Assembly: GCF_900111885.1 (NCBI RefSeq)
Contig: NZ_FOKG01000009.1
Coordinates: 124,001-188,000, forward strand
Source: Amycolatopsis marina
GTDB lineage: Bacteria > Actinomycetota > Actinomycetes > Mycobacteriales > Pseudonocardiaceae
Direction of reading: 5' to 3'
DNA: 64,000 bases
Shown: in pieces, positions 48,377-56,812 of the stretch
How the letters are laid out: the number at the start of each line of letters is the position of its first letter
Numbering within the stretch: the first letter of the stretch is position 1
Notes under the pieces: model-generated
Database searches by the model: none
The model's input: only the letters and a program-made list of their open reading frames with translations
What the model was told of the DNA's origin: nothing
Program-made: the position numbers and the translations under genes

Positions 48377-49177
48377 ATGGCAACCCTGGTCACGTTCCAC
48401 GCCCATCCCGACGACGAGTGCATCGGCTGCGGCGGTGTCATGCGCAAGGCGTTCGAAGACGGTCACCGGGTGGTGCTCGTCGTCGCGACCCGTGGTGAGA
48501 AGGGAGAGGTGGACGAAGGGTTTCTCGGCGAGGGCGAGGAGCTGTGGCAGCGCCGGGTCGCGGAAACCCATGCGGCAGCGGAGATCCTGGGCGCCAAGCG
48601 GGTGGAGTTCCTGGGATACGTGGACTCCGGGATGATGGGCGAGCCCACCAACGATGCGCCGGGCTCGTTCTGGACAGCTTCCGTGGAGGAGGCGGCACAG
48701 CAGCTGGCCGCGATCCTGCGCGAGGAGCAGGCGGACGTGTTGACCTGCTACGACGACAACGGCGGTTACGGGCATCCCGACCACATCCAGGTCCATCGCG
48801 TGGGCATGCGCGCCGCCGAGATCGCCGGAACCCCGCGGGTGTACCAGGGCACGATGAACCGCGACAAGATGCTGGCCGGGATGGCCGAATTCGCGAAGTC
48901 GGCGGCGGCTGCCGGTATCGAACTGCCCGACATGGACGAGGCCGAGCAACAGGAGTTCGGCAAGCCCGAGGCCGAACTCACGGCGGCGGTGGACGTCCGG
49001 GAGTTCATCGAGCACAAGCGCGCGGCCATGCGCGCTCACGCAAGTCAGATCAGCGAGCAGTCGTTCTTCCTCGCGATGCCCGACGACGCGTTCGTCGAGG
49101 CTTTCGGTACGGAGTGGTTCATCAGGGCGGGGCAGGGCCCTGGGATCACCGAGACCGATCTGCTGGCCGGTCTGTGA
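48377..49177 (+). CDS. PIG-L family deacetylase (LmbE-like)
   Basis: A 266-residue zinc-dependent deacetylase of the PIG-L/LmbE family, which includes MshB and Mca of mycothiol metabolism. The zinc motif is VTFHAHPDDECIGCGG (residues about 4-19), and the third ligand His is in GGYGHPDHIQVHRVG. It is shorter than Mca (about 290) and lacks its typical start, so I do not call it mca or mshB. A detoxification or sugar-deacetylation role is possible. ATG 48377 follows TAAGTT by 7 nt, a leaderless-type start. Confidence 0.85.
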   Translation: MATLVTFHAHPDDECIGCGGVMRKAFEDGHRVVLVVATRGEKGEVDEGFLGEGEELWQRRVAETHAAAEILGAKRVEFLGYVDSGMMGEPTNDAPGSFWTASVEEAAQQLAAILREEQADVLTCYDDNGGYGHPDHIQVHRVGMRAAEIAGTPRVYQGTMNRDKMLAGMAEFAKSAAAAGIELPDMDEAEQQEFGKPEAELTAAVDVREFIEHKRAAMRAHASQISEQSFFLAMPDDAFVEAFGTEWFIRAGQGPGITETDLLAGL

Positions 49178-49296
49178 GGGTTGTGCACAACTCGGTCGAC
49201 GGGGCTCATCTGCATAGGCCACTGTGATCGCGAGCTCACCTCTCACGTGCTGAGAGAGGTGTCCCAGCCCGCGGACCGCCGACTACGATGAGCGAC

Positions 49297-50181
49297 ATGA
49301 CAACGGTGGTGGAACGGTTGCGGGGAGACGCGACCGTGTTCTCGGTCGAGTTCTTCCCGCCCCGGGACGCCGCCGACGAAGCGATCCTGTGGCGGTCGAT
49401 CCGCGAGCTGGAATCGTTCGACCCGGCGTACATGTCGATCACCTACGGCGCGGGCGGGTCCAGCAGGGACGGCACCATCCGCAGCATCGCCAGGGTCGCG
49501 ACGGAGACGACGCTGGTGCCCATGGCCCACCTCACCGCGGTCGGCCATTCCGTGGCCGAGTTGCGCCACGTCATCGGCTCGTACGCCGCTGTCGGAGTGC
49601 GCAACATCCTCGCGCTGCGCGGCGATCCGCCGGGAGATCCCTACGGGGAGTGGGTGCCGCATCCGAACGGCCTGAACTATGCCGAGGAACTGGTCACGCT
49701 GGTGCGCTCGCTCGGCGACTTCTGCGTTGGTGTGTCGGCCTTTCCCTATGGGCACCCGCGATCGGCCGACCTGGACACCGACACGCTGCACCTGGTCCGC
49801 AAGTTCCGTGCGGGTGCGGACTTCGCGATCGCGCAGCTCTTCTTCCAGCCGGAGGACTTCCTGCGCCTGCGTGACCGGGTCGCCGCAGCCGGATGCGAGG
49901 CGCTGCTGATCCCCGGGATCATGCCGCTGACGACTCCGCGCACGCTGCGCAAGACGATCGAGCTGTCCGGGGCCAGCGCCCCCTCCTCGCTGCTGAACCG
50001 GCTGGAGCCGCTCTCCGACGACCCGAAGGCGTTCCGCGCCGAGGGGCTCGACGCGGTGACGGAACTGTGCGAGCGACTGATCGCCGAGGGCGTCCCGGAT
50101 CTGCACTTCTACACGTTCAACCGATCGAAGGCGACCAGGGAACTGGTGAGCAGGCTGGGGCTCGTGCCCGCACGTGCCTGA
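49297..50181 (+). CDS. metF: Methylenetetrahydrofolate reductase MetF
   Basis: MetF reduces 5,10-methylene-THF to 5-methyl-THF with FAD for methionine synthesis. The 294-residue barrel has FSVEFFPPRD (with the catalytic Glu), MSITYGAGGSSRDGT, NILALRGDPPGD, and IAQLFFQPEDFL. An in-frame ATG lies 9 bp earlier (49288), but TACGAT (49284-49289) is a good -10 box ending 7 nt before ATG 49297, so I prefer that start. The 119-bp leader region before it contains ACCTCTC/GAGAGGT arms, not a recognisable riboswitch. A metF homologue also lies near pknL in mycobacteria. Confidence 0.92.
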   Translation: MTTVVERLRGDATVFSVEFFPPRDAADEAILWRSIRELESFDPAYMSITYGAGGSSRDGTIRSIARVATETTLVPMAHLTAVGHSVAELRHVIGSYAAVGVRNILALRGDPPGDPYGEWVPHPNGLNYAEELVTLVRSLGDFCVGVSAFPYGHPRSADLDTDTLHLVRKFRAGADFAIAQLFFQPEDFLRLRDRVAAAGCEALLIPGIMPLTTPRTLRKTIELSGASAPSSLLNRLEPLSDDPKAFRAEGLDAVTELCERLIAEGVPDLHFYTFNRSKATRELVSRLGLVPARA

Positions 50182-50267
50182 GCGGGCGCCGAGTCGATCG
50201 TGACGCGCGTTTGCCGACAGACACGAAGACGGAGGCGCCCGGTCACCGTGGGCGGTAGCGTGCCGAT

Positions 50268-51953
50268 ATGGCTTCTACCGAGGGCGTACACAACATTTGC
50301 GACCAGTTCGTCGACGACTTCGCGGCGGCAGATCCCGTCTCGGCGACGGTGATGGGTGTCGCGGGCTATGACGATCAGCTCACCGACTACTCGCCGGAGG
50401 GATACGCCGCACGGGCAGCGCTGGCCAAGCGCGCCCTCGGTGCGATCGAGGCGGTCGAACCGCGCGATGCGGGGGAGCGCGCGGCGAAGGCGGTGTTCGC
50501 CGAGCGTGTCGGGCTCGATGTCGAGATCCACGAGGCCGGACTGGACATCGGTTCGCTCAACGTGACCTCCGGTCCCGTGCAGGACATCCGCATGGTGTTC
50601 GACCTGATGCCGCTGGACACCACCGAGCAGTGGGGCACCCTCGCCGCTCGGCTGGCCAAGGTGCCCGACGCGCTGGACGGGGTGCGCGCCTCCCTGCTCG
50701 CCGCGACAAGGGCCGGTACCGCCCCCGCGCTGCGGCAGGTCAGCAAGGTCGCCGAACAGGCAGAGACCTGGGCGGGTCTGCACGGAATGACCGGCTACTT
50801 CGACACTCTCGTCTCCGGCGCGGACGCGAACGTGCCGGAATCGCTGCGCGCCGAACTGCGTGAGGGCGCACGCGCCGCGCAGGAGGCCTACGCCGAACTC
50901 GCCGGGTTCCTCCGGGCCGAACTCGCGCCGCTCGCACCGACGAAGGACGCCGTCGGCGAGGACGTCTACCGGCTGTGGTCCCGCTATTTCACCGGCGCGG
51001 CCTTCGACCTGCGGGAGGCGTACGAGTGGGGCTGGGCCGAGTTCGCCAGGGTGGAGCGTGAGGCACAGGAGGTCGCCGAGCGGATCAAGCCGGGGGCGAC
51101 CCTCGCCGAGGCCGCCGCGGCGCTGGACGCCGACGACCGCTACAGCGTCCATGGCAAGCAAGGTCTCGAGCAGTGGATGCAAAATCTCTCCGACGACGCG
51201 TTGAAGTCGCTGCGGGGGACGCATTTCGACATTCCCGACGACCTGATGGCACTGGAATGCAAGGTAGCCCCGCCCGGCGGTGGCGTCGGCGCCTACTACA
51301 CCGGGCCGAACGAGGACTTCTCCCGGCCCGGCCGGATGTGGTGGTCCGTCCCCGCCGACAAGGAGGAGTTCTCCACCTGGCGGGAGGTCAGCACCGTCTA
51401 CCACGAGGGTGTTCCCGGTCATCACCTGCAGATCGCGACGGCGGTGCACCAGGCGGACACGTTGAACAAGTTCCAGCGCCTGATGGCCTTCACCTCGGGG
51501 CATGCTGAGGGCTGGGCCCTCTACGCCGAGCGGCTCATGCAGGACCTCGGCTACCTCGGCGACGACGGCAATCTCCTCGGCATGCTGGACGCGCATCTCT
51601 TCCGTGCGGCGCGGGTGGTCGTGGACATCGGTATGCATCTGGAGCTGGAGATCCCGGAGGGAACCGGGTTCCACGAGGGTGAGCGGTGGACACCGGAACT
51701 CGGTCTGGAGTTCATGCTGACCAGGACCATCACCGACGCCGACCACGTGCGCGACGAGATCGACCGTTACCTCGGCTGGCCGGGGCAGGCCCCGGCCTAC
51801 AAGCTCGGCGAGCGGATGTGGCTGGCGGCCCGTGACGAGGTCAGGAGCAGGGCCGGAGCTGCCTTTGATCTCAAGGACTTCCACACCAGGGCACTGCGGC
51901 TGGGTGGGATGGGCCTGGACACGTTGCGGGAGCAACTCGCCGAGCTCTACTGA
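50268..51953 (+). CDS. DUF885-family metallopeptidase-like protein
   Basis: A 561-residue DUF885 protein. The zinc motif is YHEGVPGHHLQ (about residues 378-388; HExxxGHH), with HAEGWALYAERLM downstream supplying the third-ligand region. Family members look like M3-type or carboxypeptidase-like metallopeptidases, but few are characterised. There is no signal peptide, so it should be cytoplasmic. TAGCGT (50256-50261) lies 6 nt before ATG 50268, a leaderless layout. It stands alone after metF. Confidence 0.86.
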   Translation: MASTEGVHNICDQFVDDFAAADPVSATVMGVAGYDDQLTDYSPEGYAARAALAKRALGAIEAVEPRDAGERAAKAVFAERVGLDVEIHEAGLDIGSLNVTSGPVQDIRMVFDLMPLDTTEQWGTLAARLAKVPDALDGVRASLLAATRAGTAPALRQVSKVAEQAETWAGLHGMTGYFDTLVSGADANVPESLRAELREGARAAQEAYAELAGFLRAELAPLAPTKDAVGEDVYRLWSRYFTGAAFDLREAYEWGWAEFARVEREAQEVAERIKPGATLAEAAAALDADDRYSVHGKQGLEQWMQNLSDDALKSLRGTHFDIPDDLMALECKVAPPGGGVGAYYTGPNEDFSRPGRMWWSVPADKEEFSTWREVSTVYHEGVPGHHLQIATAVHQADTLNKFQRLMAFTSGHAEGWALYAERLMQDLGYLGDDGNLLGMLDAHLFRAARVVVDIGMHLELEIPEGTGFHEGERWTPELGLEFMLTRTITDADHVRDEIDRYLGWPGQAPAYKLGERMWLAARDEVRSRAGAAFDLKDFHTRALRLGGMGLDTLREQLAELY

Positions 51954-51999
51954 TCGCCCTCACGTTCCGCGTGCGTGATCGTAGGTAGAGTGCAGGACT

Positions 52000-52041
52000 A
52001 TGCACCGAGTTTTTCGTTCCACACCACCGCCACGCTCCTGA
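52000..52041 (+). CDS. Possible leader peptide before the EamA gene
   Basis: A short frame MHRVFRSTPPPRS starts 8 nt after a -10-like TAGAGT (51986-51991), so it could be read from a leaderless message. It contains three consecutive proline codons (CCA CCG CCA), a known ribosome-slowing sequence. It is followed 24 bp later by a strong hairpin with a T-rich tail, then the EamA gene. It may be a sensor peptide for attenuation; this is inference. Confidence 0.35.
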   Translation: MHRVFRSTPPPRS

Positions 52042-52065
52042 GCGGGGCGTAGCTGTGTGAGTCTG

Positions 52066-52094
52066 CCGTGCGGCATCTGTGCCGCACGGTTTCT
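52066..52094 (+). terminator. Candidate attenuator hairpin in the EamA leader
   Basis: CCGTGCGGCA (52066-52075), loop TCTG minus its shared T, and TGCCGCACGG (52080-52089) form a 10-bp perfect stem directly followed by TTTCT. This has the form of an intrinsic terminator but lies 72 bp upstream of the EamA start. GCGGGGCGT (52042-52050) and ACGCCCCGC (52114-52122) flank it and could pair, which may give a competing fold. Confidence 0.55.
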
Positions 52095-52165
52095 CGGTGA
52101 TCCTTCAGCGCGGACGCCCCGCGTCGTCGTCCCCCTTTCCTCCTTCGACGCTGGAGCGTTCATTC

Positions 52166-53074
52166 ATGTCTGCTGTCGTTGTATCCGCACGCCCCGAGGC
52201 CAGGTCCGCGGGAATGCTGCTGGCCGCCGGGGTGCTGTGGGGCACCGGTGGTCTCGCCGGGTCCCTGCTCGCCGCCCGTGGCGGCCTGCATCCGTTGTCG
52301 ATCGCCACCTATCGCCTCCTGCTCGGCGGTGCCCTGACCGTGCTGCTGCTGGCCGCGACCGGCGGGCTGCGCGGGCTGGTCCGCACTTCGGAGGCCGTGC
52401 GCCGGATCCTCCTCGCCGGTGCACTGCTCGCCGTCTTCCAGGCCAGCTACTTCATCGGCGTGATCCTGACCTCCGTGAGTGTCGCGACCATGGTCACCAT
52501 CGGCAGCGTGCCGGTGTTCGTCGCCGTCGCGACGGCGCTGACCGAGCGGCGCAGGCCGGCGAACTCGGCCATCGTGTCCCTGCTCGCCGCGCTGCTCGGC
52601 CTGGTGTTGCTCACCTGGTCACCCGGTGGCGCCGGTGATCGTGCGCAACTGCTTGCCGGGCTGGTGTTCGCACTGCTGGCAGGCGGCGGGTTCGCCGCAC
52701 TGACACTGCTCACCCGGCATGCGGTGGCCGGGCTGGACCCGCTGCGCACGACGGCCTTCGGCTGTCTTACCGGCGGGCTGCTGTTGCTGCCCTTCGCGCT
52801 GTGGCTCGGTATGCGGCTGCCGGTCGACCTCGAAGTGGTGACGCTGGCGCTCTACCTCGGTGCGGTTCCGACGGCCCTGGCCTACGCGGCGTACTTCCGG
52901 GGGCTGCGCGGCGCCCACCCGGTGCTCGCCGCGCTGGCCGCCCTGCTGGAGCCGCTGACCGCCGCCCTGCTGGCCGCGGTGCTGCTCGACGAGCGGCTCG
53001 GCGCGACCGGCTGGTGCGGCGCGGCGCTACTGGTGCTCGCCCTCGCGGTGAGCTACTGGCGGCCGCAGCACTGA
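52166..53074 (+). CDS. EamA-family (DMT) transporter
   Basis: A 302-residue drug/metabolite transporter with ten predicted helices in two EamA halves, starting about residues 15 and 160. Such proteins export amino acids, metabolites or drugs; the substrate is unknown. ATG 52166 has GGAG 9 nt upstream. The gene is preceded by a long leader with a possible peptide and a terminator-like hairpin, suggesting conditional expression. The 3' end overlaps the convergent ATPase gene by 48 bp. Confidence 0.88.
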   Translation: MSAVVVSARPEARSAGMLLAAGVLWGTGGLAGSLLAARGGLHPLSIATYRLLLGGALTVLLLAATGGLRGLVRTSEAVRRILLAGALLAVFQASYFIGVILTSVSVATMVTIGSVPVFVAVATALTERRRPANSAIVSLLAALLGLVLLTWSPGGAGDRAQLLAGLVFALLAGGGFAALTLLTRHAVAGLDPLRTTAFGCLTGGLLLLPFALWLGMRLPVDLEVVTLALYLGAVPTALAYAAYFRGLRGAHPVLAALAALLEPLTAALLAAVLLDERLGATGWCGAALLVLALAVSYWRPQH

Positions 53075-53707
53075 CAGCGTGTTCGTCATAGGCACCTCGT
53101 GGTCTCCGGTTCCCGGTACGCCTTCGCCGACCTCGAGCCGGAGACCACGGCGGGCAGCCACCCTGTCGATGACGGTGCCGCTGTGCCAGCCGTGCGGTGT
53201 GCCGCTTGCCAGTTGCCCGCGAAGCCGGGGCGCGTTGCGGGCGTGGCGGGTGAAGGACCAGCCCAGCAAAACCCTGCCCCTGGCGCGCTGACCGGCCAGT
53301 GCGGCGTCCACGCTGCAGTCGAGCCAGAGCAGATGGCGGGTGCGACGGGTGAGTACACCGAGCACGACGAAGGCTGCCCTGGACACCTGCCCGGTGATCG
53401 GGTCGTGGACGACGAGTGGCCGTGAGGCGCCGGCCGCCATGGTCACCAGCCGGGCCAGTTGCAGCAGGTGCACGAGCGGGCGGTACCAGGAGTACGGCGT
53501 CGCGGCGGGCAGCAGGTTCCGCAGCCAGGCCCGGACCTGGTCGGCATCGAGGACGGTGACGGGCACACCGGCCTCCATACCCCGCAACAACGTGCTCTTG
53601 CCTGCCCCGGGGAGGCCACCGACCACCAGCAGTGAGCGGGGCTCGATCCGCAGCGCCAGCCTGCCGGTGAACATCGGATCGAACGGGGTGGTCTCTGTGC
53701 CAGTCAT
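53027..53707 (-). CDS. P-loop ATPase/kinase-like protein
   Basis: A 226-residue protein with a single P-loop NTPase domain: Walker [15 protein letters not shown] (near residue 30), VTVLDADQVRAWL, and LLWLDCSVDAAL. It resembles small AAA_33/polynucleotide-kinase or zeta-toxin-like kinases common in Streptomyces. No antitoxin partner is visible, so I do not call it a toxin. The frame runs upstream to 53761; ATG 53707 is the more likely start. It overlaps the EamA gene tail to tail. Confidence 0.75.
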   Translation of the reverse strand: MTGTETTPFDPMFTGRLALRIEPRSLLVVGGLPGAGKSTLLRGMEAGVPVTVLDADQVRAWLRNLLPAATPYSWYRPLVHLLQLARLVTMAAGASRPLVVHDPITGQVSRAAFVVLGVLTRRTRHLLWLDCSVDAALAGQRARGRVLLGWSFTRHARNAPRLRGQLASGTPHGWHSGTVIDRVAARRGLRLEVGEGVPGTGDHEVPMTNTLSVLRPPVAHREGEHQ

Positions 53708-53780
53708 GCAGCGACCAACGAAGGACAGCACCGTCAACGTTCCGCATCCGGCGCGGATCACTCCACTGCGCGCCGACCGG

Positions 53781-54335
53781 TCAGTCGAGCGGCAGTGTGC
53801 GGCCGAGAATCGCGAACGGGCGCGGGTCCCCGACGAAGTGGTAGTTCCGCAGGACGTCGGTGAAACCGAGCCTGCGATACAGCTTCCAGGCCCTGGTCGG
53901 GCCCTCCGGGGTGGACAACAGGACGTGCCGGTGCGGCACGCCGTCCATCAGCATGCGCAGCAGGTCCTCGCCGATACCCCGCGCCTGGTTCTCCGGATGC
54001 ACGTGGATCTCGGTGAGCTCGTAGTAGTCCTCCAGCCAGCGGCTGGCGTCGACGTCGCCCGCCTCCGCGAGGCCACGTCGCACCTGTTCGTGCCACCACT
54101 GGCCGGGACTGCCCCGGTAGCCGTAGGCGATACCGGTCATCCTGCCCGTACCGTCCAGGGCGGCGACGCAGCGCCAGCCCTCGCGCAGCGCGTGCGTCAG
54201 CCACATCGGCGCCCGCTGCTCGGCGGTGCCAGGGGGGTAGTTCATCGCGGCGACGTAGAGGCCCAGCGCCTCACGCAGCCGTGCCCGGAAGTCCTCGGAC
54301 GAGAGTTCGACAAGCCGGGTGCGTTCGGACGGCAT
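53781..54335 (-). CDS. GNAT-family N-acetyltransferase
   Basis: A 184-residue acetyltransferase. The acetyl-CoA region is ELTEIHVHPENQARGIGEDL (motif A, with R-G-I-G in place of the Q/RxxGxG/A pattern) and the end RAWKLYRRLGFTDVLRNYHF is typical. The substrate is unknown. The start is either ATG 54335 or GTG 54344; the latter overlaps the stop of the YbaK gene (GTGA). Either way the two genes form one operon. Confidence 0.83.
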   Translation of the reverse strand: MPSERTRLVELSSEDFRARLREALGLYVAAMNYPPGTAEQRAPMWLTHALREGWRCVAALDGTGRMTGIAYGYRGSPGQWWHEQVRRGLAEAGDVDASRWLEDYYELTEIHVHPENQARGIGEDLLRMLMDGVPHRHVLLSTPEGPTRAWKLYRRLGFTDVLRNYHFVGDPRPFAILGRTLPLD

Positions 54336-54340
54336 CGCGG

Positions 54341-54880
54341 TCACCGTGGCACACCGTCCGTGTCCGTGTCGGGAACCGGGGTGTGCGCGACGTCGGCGGC
54401 GGTGCCACCGGTGAGGTCCAGCAGCGCCCGGTAGGTGGTCGGGAAGACCGACTTGGCGTGCCCGGCGGCGGCCCATACGACGTCGTACTGCTCGAGCGCG
54501 GTGTCGACGAGGGTCCTGAGCGGGTGCGGGTGTCCGACAGGGGCGACACCGCCGATCACCTGACCCGTGTGGAGCTTCACGAACGCGGGGTCGGCCTTGC
54601 CGACCGTCTCGGCCCCGGTCAGCTGGGCGAGTATGCCGGTGTCGGCACGGTGGGCGCCGGAGGTCAGCGCGAGCAGCGGGAACTCGCCTCCCGGACCGTC
54701 GGCCCGGAACACCAGGCTGTTGGCGATGGCACCGGGTTCGACGCCCAGTGCCGCCGCGGCCTGTGCCGCGGTGCGGACCTCGGCAGGGAGGATCCGGATT
54801 CCCTCTGCCGCCGCGTGCTGACCCGCCTCGGCCAGGGCGGCGGAGACCTTCGCGACGGCGGGATGGTCGAGCGTGCTCAT
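54341..54880 (-). CDS. YbaK/prolyl-tRNA editing family protein
   Basis: A 179-residue YbaK/EbsC-type trans-editing protein, which removes wrong amino acids from tRNA (for example Cys or Ala from tRNA-Pro). The fold is visible in AQAAAALGVEPGAIANSLVF, ALTSGAHRAD and GQVIGGVAPVGHPHPLRTLV. Exact tRNA and amino acid cannot be assigned. It is the first gene of an operon with the GNAT gene and is divergent from a LexA-boxed gene; the box lies 97 bp upstream of its start. Confidence 0.87.
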   Translation of the reverse strand: MSTLDHPAVAKVSAALAEAGQHAAAEGIRILPAEVRTAAQAAAALGVEPGAIANSLVFRADGPGGEFPLLALTSGAHRADTGILAQLTGAETVGKADPAFVKLHTGQVIGGVAPVGHPHPLRTLVDTALEQYDVVWAAAGHAKSVFPTTYRALLDLTGGTAADVAHTPVPDTDTDGVPR

Positions 54881-54976
54881 GTCGTTTATGAGACCACGGA
54901 CCCCGGTAGGGGTGCGACGTGCGTCGCACGGACGCGGGGTTGAGTCCTGGGCGGTCCCGGGTTAGTCTGGCCATGT

Positions 54977-54992
54977 TCGAACATACGTTCGA
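54977..54992. promoter_or_regulatory. LexA (SOS) box
   Basis: TCGAAC-ATAC-GTTCGA is an exact match to the actinobacterial LexA operator consensus TCGAACnnnnGTTCGA. It lies between divergent ybaK (start 54880) and the HEPN gene (start 55128). The position suits a promoter reading to the right. DNA-damage control of the HEPN gene is inference. Confidence 0.8.
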
Positions 54993-55127
54993 CGTCCGGT
55001 GAGCGCTCGCTGGTCGGGCGCCCGGAGCAGGGGCGGGGGAAGCGCCTCTGCCCCGGGCGCCTTCACCGGCCGGGTGTTCGCCGCGCATCCCGCCGAGGGT
55101 GCGCAGGCCGAACAGGAGGTGGTCGCC

Positions 55128-55682
55128 ATGTCCGTCGGGATAGCGGCCCGTGGGCAGTTCAGTCATTCCGGGCGCTCCAGCCGCGCCGGGCGCTCCGCGC
55201 GTGCGGTGCAACCGGCGCTGCCGATGACATGGCAGCCGCCTGCCTCGCCCGCGGCGGTGTCCCTGCTGACCCAGGCGCAGCGTGGTCTTGCCGAGGCCGT
55301 CGGCGAGACCGATCCGGTCCACCGGTTCATCTCCTCGTACCTGTCCGCCCTGCGCGCAGCTGCCGCGGTGCTCGCGGCCAGGGGGCGCCCGCACCGCGGC
55401 AGGGCCAGGCCGGCCAGTGTCTGGGTGCTGCTGGAGACCGAGGCGCCCGAACTCGGCGAGTGGGCCACCTACTTCGCCGCCAACTCCGCCACGCAGGCGG
55501 CCGCGCAGGCGGGAATCACCCGCAGGGTCACCGAAGACCTGGCCGACGAACTGGTGCAGCGCAGCAGGCAGTTCCTCGAACTGGCGCGGCGCGCGGTCCA
55601 CCCCATGCCGGAGGAGGGGGCCGCCGAGCAGGTCAGGGCCGACCCCTGCGCGGCGCCCGCCCGAAGGCGAACGCGGGGCTAG
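55128..55682 (+). CDS. SAV_6107-family HEPN-domain protein
   Basis: A 184-residue protein whose middle (about residues 40-145: VSLLTQAQRGLAEAVGETDP, HRFISSYLSALRAAAAVLAA, SVWVLLETEAPELGEWATYF) matches the SAV_6107 HEPN family, a helical fold shared with many RNA-acting and toxin proteins. ATG 55128 has AGGAGGT 7-8 nt upstream; the frame opens earlier at 54999. A perfect LexA box lies 135 bp before it. In streptomycetes I recall relatives lying by the imuB/dnaE2 mutagenesis genes, but none are in this window. Role unproven. Confidence 0.78.
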   Translation: MSVGIAARGQFSHSGRSSRAGRSARAVQPALPMTWQPPASPAAVSLLTQAQRGLAEAVGETDPVHRFISSYLSALRAAAAVLAARGRPHRGRARPASVWVLLETEAPELGEWATYFAANSATQAAAQAGITRRVTEDLADELVQRSRQFLELARRAVHPMPEEGAAEQVRADPCAAPARRRTRG

Positions 55683-55684
55683 CC

Positions 55685-56464
55685 ATGTCAGGTCAGTCAG
55701 TGATCGAGCACGGGAGGCTGCTCGAGGTGCTCGGCACCGAGGGCGAGCGGCTTGCCGATCTCGCCCACCGGACTCCCGAGAGCACGCCCGTGCCCACCTG
55801 CCCCGGCTGGACGGCACGGGAACTCACCCGGCACGTCGGCAGCGTCTACCGGGCCACGCTCGCCTGGCTGGCGCAGGGAGCGCGGCCCCGGCGATGGCAG
55901 CGGGAGCCGGGGCGGGGCCAGTCGGTGGAGGAGTACCTGCGGGAGGGGTTGGCGGCGCTGCGAGCCGAGTTGGAGCGGCACGATCCCGCCGAGCGGGCCG
56001 CGACCTGGTGGCCCGCCGATCCCACCTACGGTTTCTGGCGCAGGCGGATGGCACACGAGACCACCGTGCACCGGATCGATCTGCAGTGGGCCGCGGCGAC
56101 CCCCTTCGCGGAGACCTCGGACGACATTCCGGAGGACGTCGCGATCGACGGGGTGGACGAGGCGCTCTCCCTGTGGTTCGGGCAGCGGCTACCGATGCTC
56201 GGGATGACCGGTACCCGCGTCGGGTCGGTGGCTGTGCGCACCGGCGGGCACAGCTGGATCGCGCGTGCCGGTCCCACCGAGACCGTCGCCTGGCGCTGCG
56301 CGGAAGGGGAGACGGAGAACGCGGACGTCGTTGTCAGCGGCAGGCCCGGACAGGTCTATCTGTGGTTGTGGGGCCGAGCGGGTCCGTGGTCGCTGGACAG
56401 TGTGGACGGTGACTATGACGCGGCGGGGCAGCTGTGGGCGCTGCTGCGGCTGGCCACCCGGTGA
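55685..56464 (+). CDS. Maleylpyruvate isomerase-family protein (DinB-like fold)
   Basis: A 259-residue protein of the TIGR03083/mycothiol-dependent maleylpyruvate isomerase family. It has the N-terminal DinB-like four-helix region with CPGWTARELTRHVGSVYR and MAHETTVHRIDLQWA, giving the His/Glu/His metal ligands, and a C-terminal domain ending in GQVYLWLWGRA. Relatives use mycothiol as cofactor. The ATG is 2 nt after the HEPN stop, so it is cotranscribed and may also be SOS-controlled. Substrate unknown. Confidence 0.82.
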   Translation: MSGQSVIEHGRLLEVLGTEGERLADLAHRTPESTPVPTCPGWTARELTRHVGSVYRATLAWLAQGARPRRWQREPGRGQSVEEYLREGLAALRAELERHDPAERAATWWPADPTYGFWRRRMAHETTVHRIDLQWAAATPFAETSDDIPEDVAIDGVDEALSLWFGQRLPMLGMTGTRVGSVAVRTGGHSWIARAGPTETVAWRCAEGETENADVVVSGRPGQVYLWLWGRAGPWSLDSVDGDYDAAGQLWALLRLATR

Positions 56465-56468
56465 CCCG

Positions 56469-56803
56469 TCACGACCGGGTTGCGCGGGCGCCTGCCCAGG
56501 CGAGCAGGCGGTTGTCCAGGTTGTTCAGGTAGTCACGCCCGTACGGCCCCTGCTCCAGTTCGTCCACCAGGACCGCGGGCAGATCGGCGGTCAGCTGGGT
56601 CGACCGCGAGGCCGCACCGAGGGCGATCGTGGCGACCGTGTCGACGTCGCCGGTGTAGGCGATGCTGGCCCGCAGCATTTCCCGGAGACCGGAACCGTTC
56701 GCCAGCACGGAGAGCGCCGCGCGGACGCTCATCCAGCCTCTCGAGCCGCCGTGTATTCGAATCCCGCGCCGTGGGCATCGCCGACGGCCAGTTCGATGAG
56801 CAC
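56469..56803 (-). pseudogene. ADP-ribosylglycohydrolase relic with internal deletion
   Basis: The minus strand first encodes a start from GTG 56803 (VLIELAVGDAHGAGFEYTAA), which matches the opening of ADP-ribosylglycohydrolases, and stops after 24 codons. An overlapping frame at ATG 56732 then gives 87 residues with YTGDVDTVATIALGA, which matches their carboxyl GDTDTVAAI metal site. Full-length members are near 300 residues, so most of the middle is missing and the two ends are out of frame. I read this as a decayed gene. Confidence 0.7.
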
Positions 56804-56812
56804 GGGAAAAAC

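Noticed and set aside
49178..49296. SAM-type riboswitch before metF
   Set aside because: Only a simple ACCTCTC/GAGAGGT hairpin is visible, without the conserved SAM-I or SAM-IV core, and the promoter appears to lie next to the start codon.
53027..53707. Zeta-toxin of a toxin-antitoxin pair
   Set aside because: It has a P-loop kinase fold, but no small antitoxin gene lies beside it and the family is broad.
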